Below, one piece after another: positions 62,961 through 64,000 of a stretch of DNA of 64,000 nucleotides (position 1 is the first letter of the stretch; every line of letters starts with the position of its first letter). A program made the translations under genes and the position numbers. The notes under the pieces were generated by a model. It had not been told where the DNA came from and made no database searches. It worked only from the letters and a program-made list of their open reading frames with translations. This DNA comes from Aliishimia sp963721175 (GTDB taxonomy: Bacteria; Pseudomonadota; Alphaproteobacteria; Rhodobacterales; Rhodobacteraceae): positions 80,797-144,796 of the forward strand of contig CAVRIG010000001.1 of NCBI GenBank assembly GCA_963721175.1. Reading direction: 5' to 3'.

Positions 62961-64000
62961 GCCGTGTCCTCCAGCGCCCTGAGTGCCGCGTTGCGTCCCG
63001 AAAGCCCCATCACGTCGCCGCCGGGATGCGTGGCCGCGCCGCAGAGGTAGAGGCCCGCGGGCCCGAAGCCGTACTGCCCTATCCCGTTGCCGGGGCGGAT
63101 CGACAGAAGCTGGTCCAGGCTCATCTCCGCATGGTGCCAGTGACCACCGGGCGCGCCAGTCGCGTCGGCGATCCGGTCGGGCGTGATGATCTGGGTGTCT
63201 TCCACGAGATCGGACAATCCGGGCGCCACGTTGCCCAGTACGTCGAGCACGGTTTTCAGAAGCCGCTCCCGCGCGGCATCGGTCCAGCCGCCCTCGAGGT
63301 CGGAAGGGCGTATTGCACGTTCAGCGACAGCCAGGGACGTGCGGCTTCCGGTTTGGGCATCACGGCCTCGATCACGGGTGCCTGGGACAGGTCACGGTAT
63401 TCGCGGGGTTGAAGGCGCGTTCGACATGGTCCGCCGACGGGGCATAGACCATCCGCGCGCCGTTCAGATCGTCGGGGAGCCCCTCGATCTTCGGCACTCG
63501 GGCCAGGCGCAGGTTGATCTTCGCGACGGTGCCGCGCGCGCGGATGTTGCGGAGGCGCCGCGTCGCCTCGATGTCGAAATGCGCCTGCCCGGTCAGGTTT
63601 GCGGTCACCTGCGGCGCTGCGGAGCTGAGCACCAGCGCCGCGTCGATCACGCGGCCGTCGGTCGTCTCCACCCCGGCTACGCGGTCGCCGTCGATCCGGA
63701 TCCGTGCCACTGGGCAACTCGTCTCGATCGGCACCCGGCCTTGCGCGCGGCAGCAGCCAGCTTCTCCATCACCGCGGCCATGCCGCCCTGGGGCAGTGCG
63801 ACTTCGCCGCCATGGCCTATCCGGTAGATCAGCGTCGACACCGTGCCCGGAGACCGCGGCCCCACGCGGTGCCACGCACGGCATCCGCGGCGAGAAGGCC
63901 GACCAGCGGGCCGTCCGGGATTTCGTCGAGGATCAGGTCATAGGCGTTCGACAGCAAGACCTGCAGGAAACGCCGCATTTCGGGCTTGCCATGCTAAGCT
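62957..64000 (-). CDS. NAD(P)/FAD-dependent oxidoreductase, phytoene desaturase (CrtI/PYROXD2)-like, C-terminal part, frameshifted
   Basis: The gene runs off the right edge; its N-terminal FAD-binding part is outside. Visible: VPIETSCPVARIRIDGDRVA, ATRRLRNIRARGTVAKINLR, then LARVPKIEGLPDDLNGARMV and YAPSADHVERAF, QIITPDRIADATGAPGGHWH, and the C-terminal FAD site GPAGLYLCGAATHPGGDVMG ending NAALRALEDTA. This is the third member of the family in the window (others at 4477-6048 and 6965-8527). Breaks near 63300, near 63400, near 63738 and near 63850 split it. It is the upstream gene of the GcvT-aminotransferase-PhyH unit. An amine or amino-acid oxidation role is inferred. Confidence 0.82.

Overview
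The window is a high-GC, gene-dense chromosomal segment with no rRNA, tRNA, CRISPR array, transposase or phage gene that I can see. The gene content (many ABC and TRAP importers, ergothioneine genes, several molybdenum hydroxylases, FAD oxidases of the CrtI/PYROXD2 type, Rieske oxygenases, genes coupled by ATGA/GTGA overlaps, one GGAAC-N16-CGTT promoter of the alphaproteobacterial EcfG type) suggests an alphaproteobacterium, most likely of the Rhodobacteraceae/Roseobacter kind. That placement is inference.

Layout. 1-6048 (minus): a FAD oxidoreductase followed by a complete dipeptide-type ABC importer (SBP, B, C, D, start of F). 6169-9035 (plus): a metal-dependent cyclase/hydrolase, a second FAD oxidoreductase and a RidA-like protein, divergent from the first operon. 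9052-11157: a thioesterase and a periplasmic double PRC-barrel protein. 11363-15284: a PaoABC-type periplasmic aldehyde oxidoreductase, heavily frameshifted. 15394-19475: a membrane-anchored coiled-coil protein with a predicted EcfG promoter, a lipid kinase, a phosphoesterase and a zinc metallopeptidase. 19783-23624: egtB-egtD and a BCCT transporter. 24048-32079: an XRE-cupin regulator divergent from a seven-gene operon (amino-acid oxidase, TRAP transporter, MlrC-like M81 peptidase, alpha/beta hydrolase, ornithine cyclodeaminase family), with two tandem palindromes between them. 32088-41037 (minus): split transketolase, class III aminotransferase and a second complete dipeptide-type ABC importer. 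41350-48650: two Rieske oxygenase alpha subunits flanking a polyamine/betaine-type ABC transporter, a convergent binding protein and a BetI-like TetR regulator; the same GAGCGCTC palindrome lies at both ends. 49363-54666: a sugar ABC importer and an SMP-30/gluconolactonase. 54716-58568 (minus): a second molybdenum hydroxylase with a MoaD-like protein. 58809-64000: a phosphoethanolamine-methyltransferase-like enzyme, convergent with an operon of a third FAD oxidoreductase, a GcvT-family protein, an aminotransferase and a PhyH dioxygenase.

Taken together the window reads as a set of adjacent uptake-plus-catabolism modules for amino-acid-like, peptide-like and N-methylated compounds, each with its own importer and local regulation. 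The substrates cannot be read from sequence.

Caution: single-base indels are dense at about 11.7-15.2, 41.4-46.6, 55-58.6 and 60.5-64 kb, with isolated ones elsewhere, whereas 15.4-24 and 34-41 kb are clean. The encoded proteins stay well conserved across frames, so I treat these genes as real and the indels as probable sequence error. Coordinates for such genes run from the inferred start to the inferred stop and do not translate as one frame.
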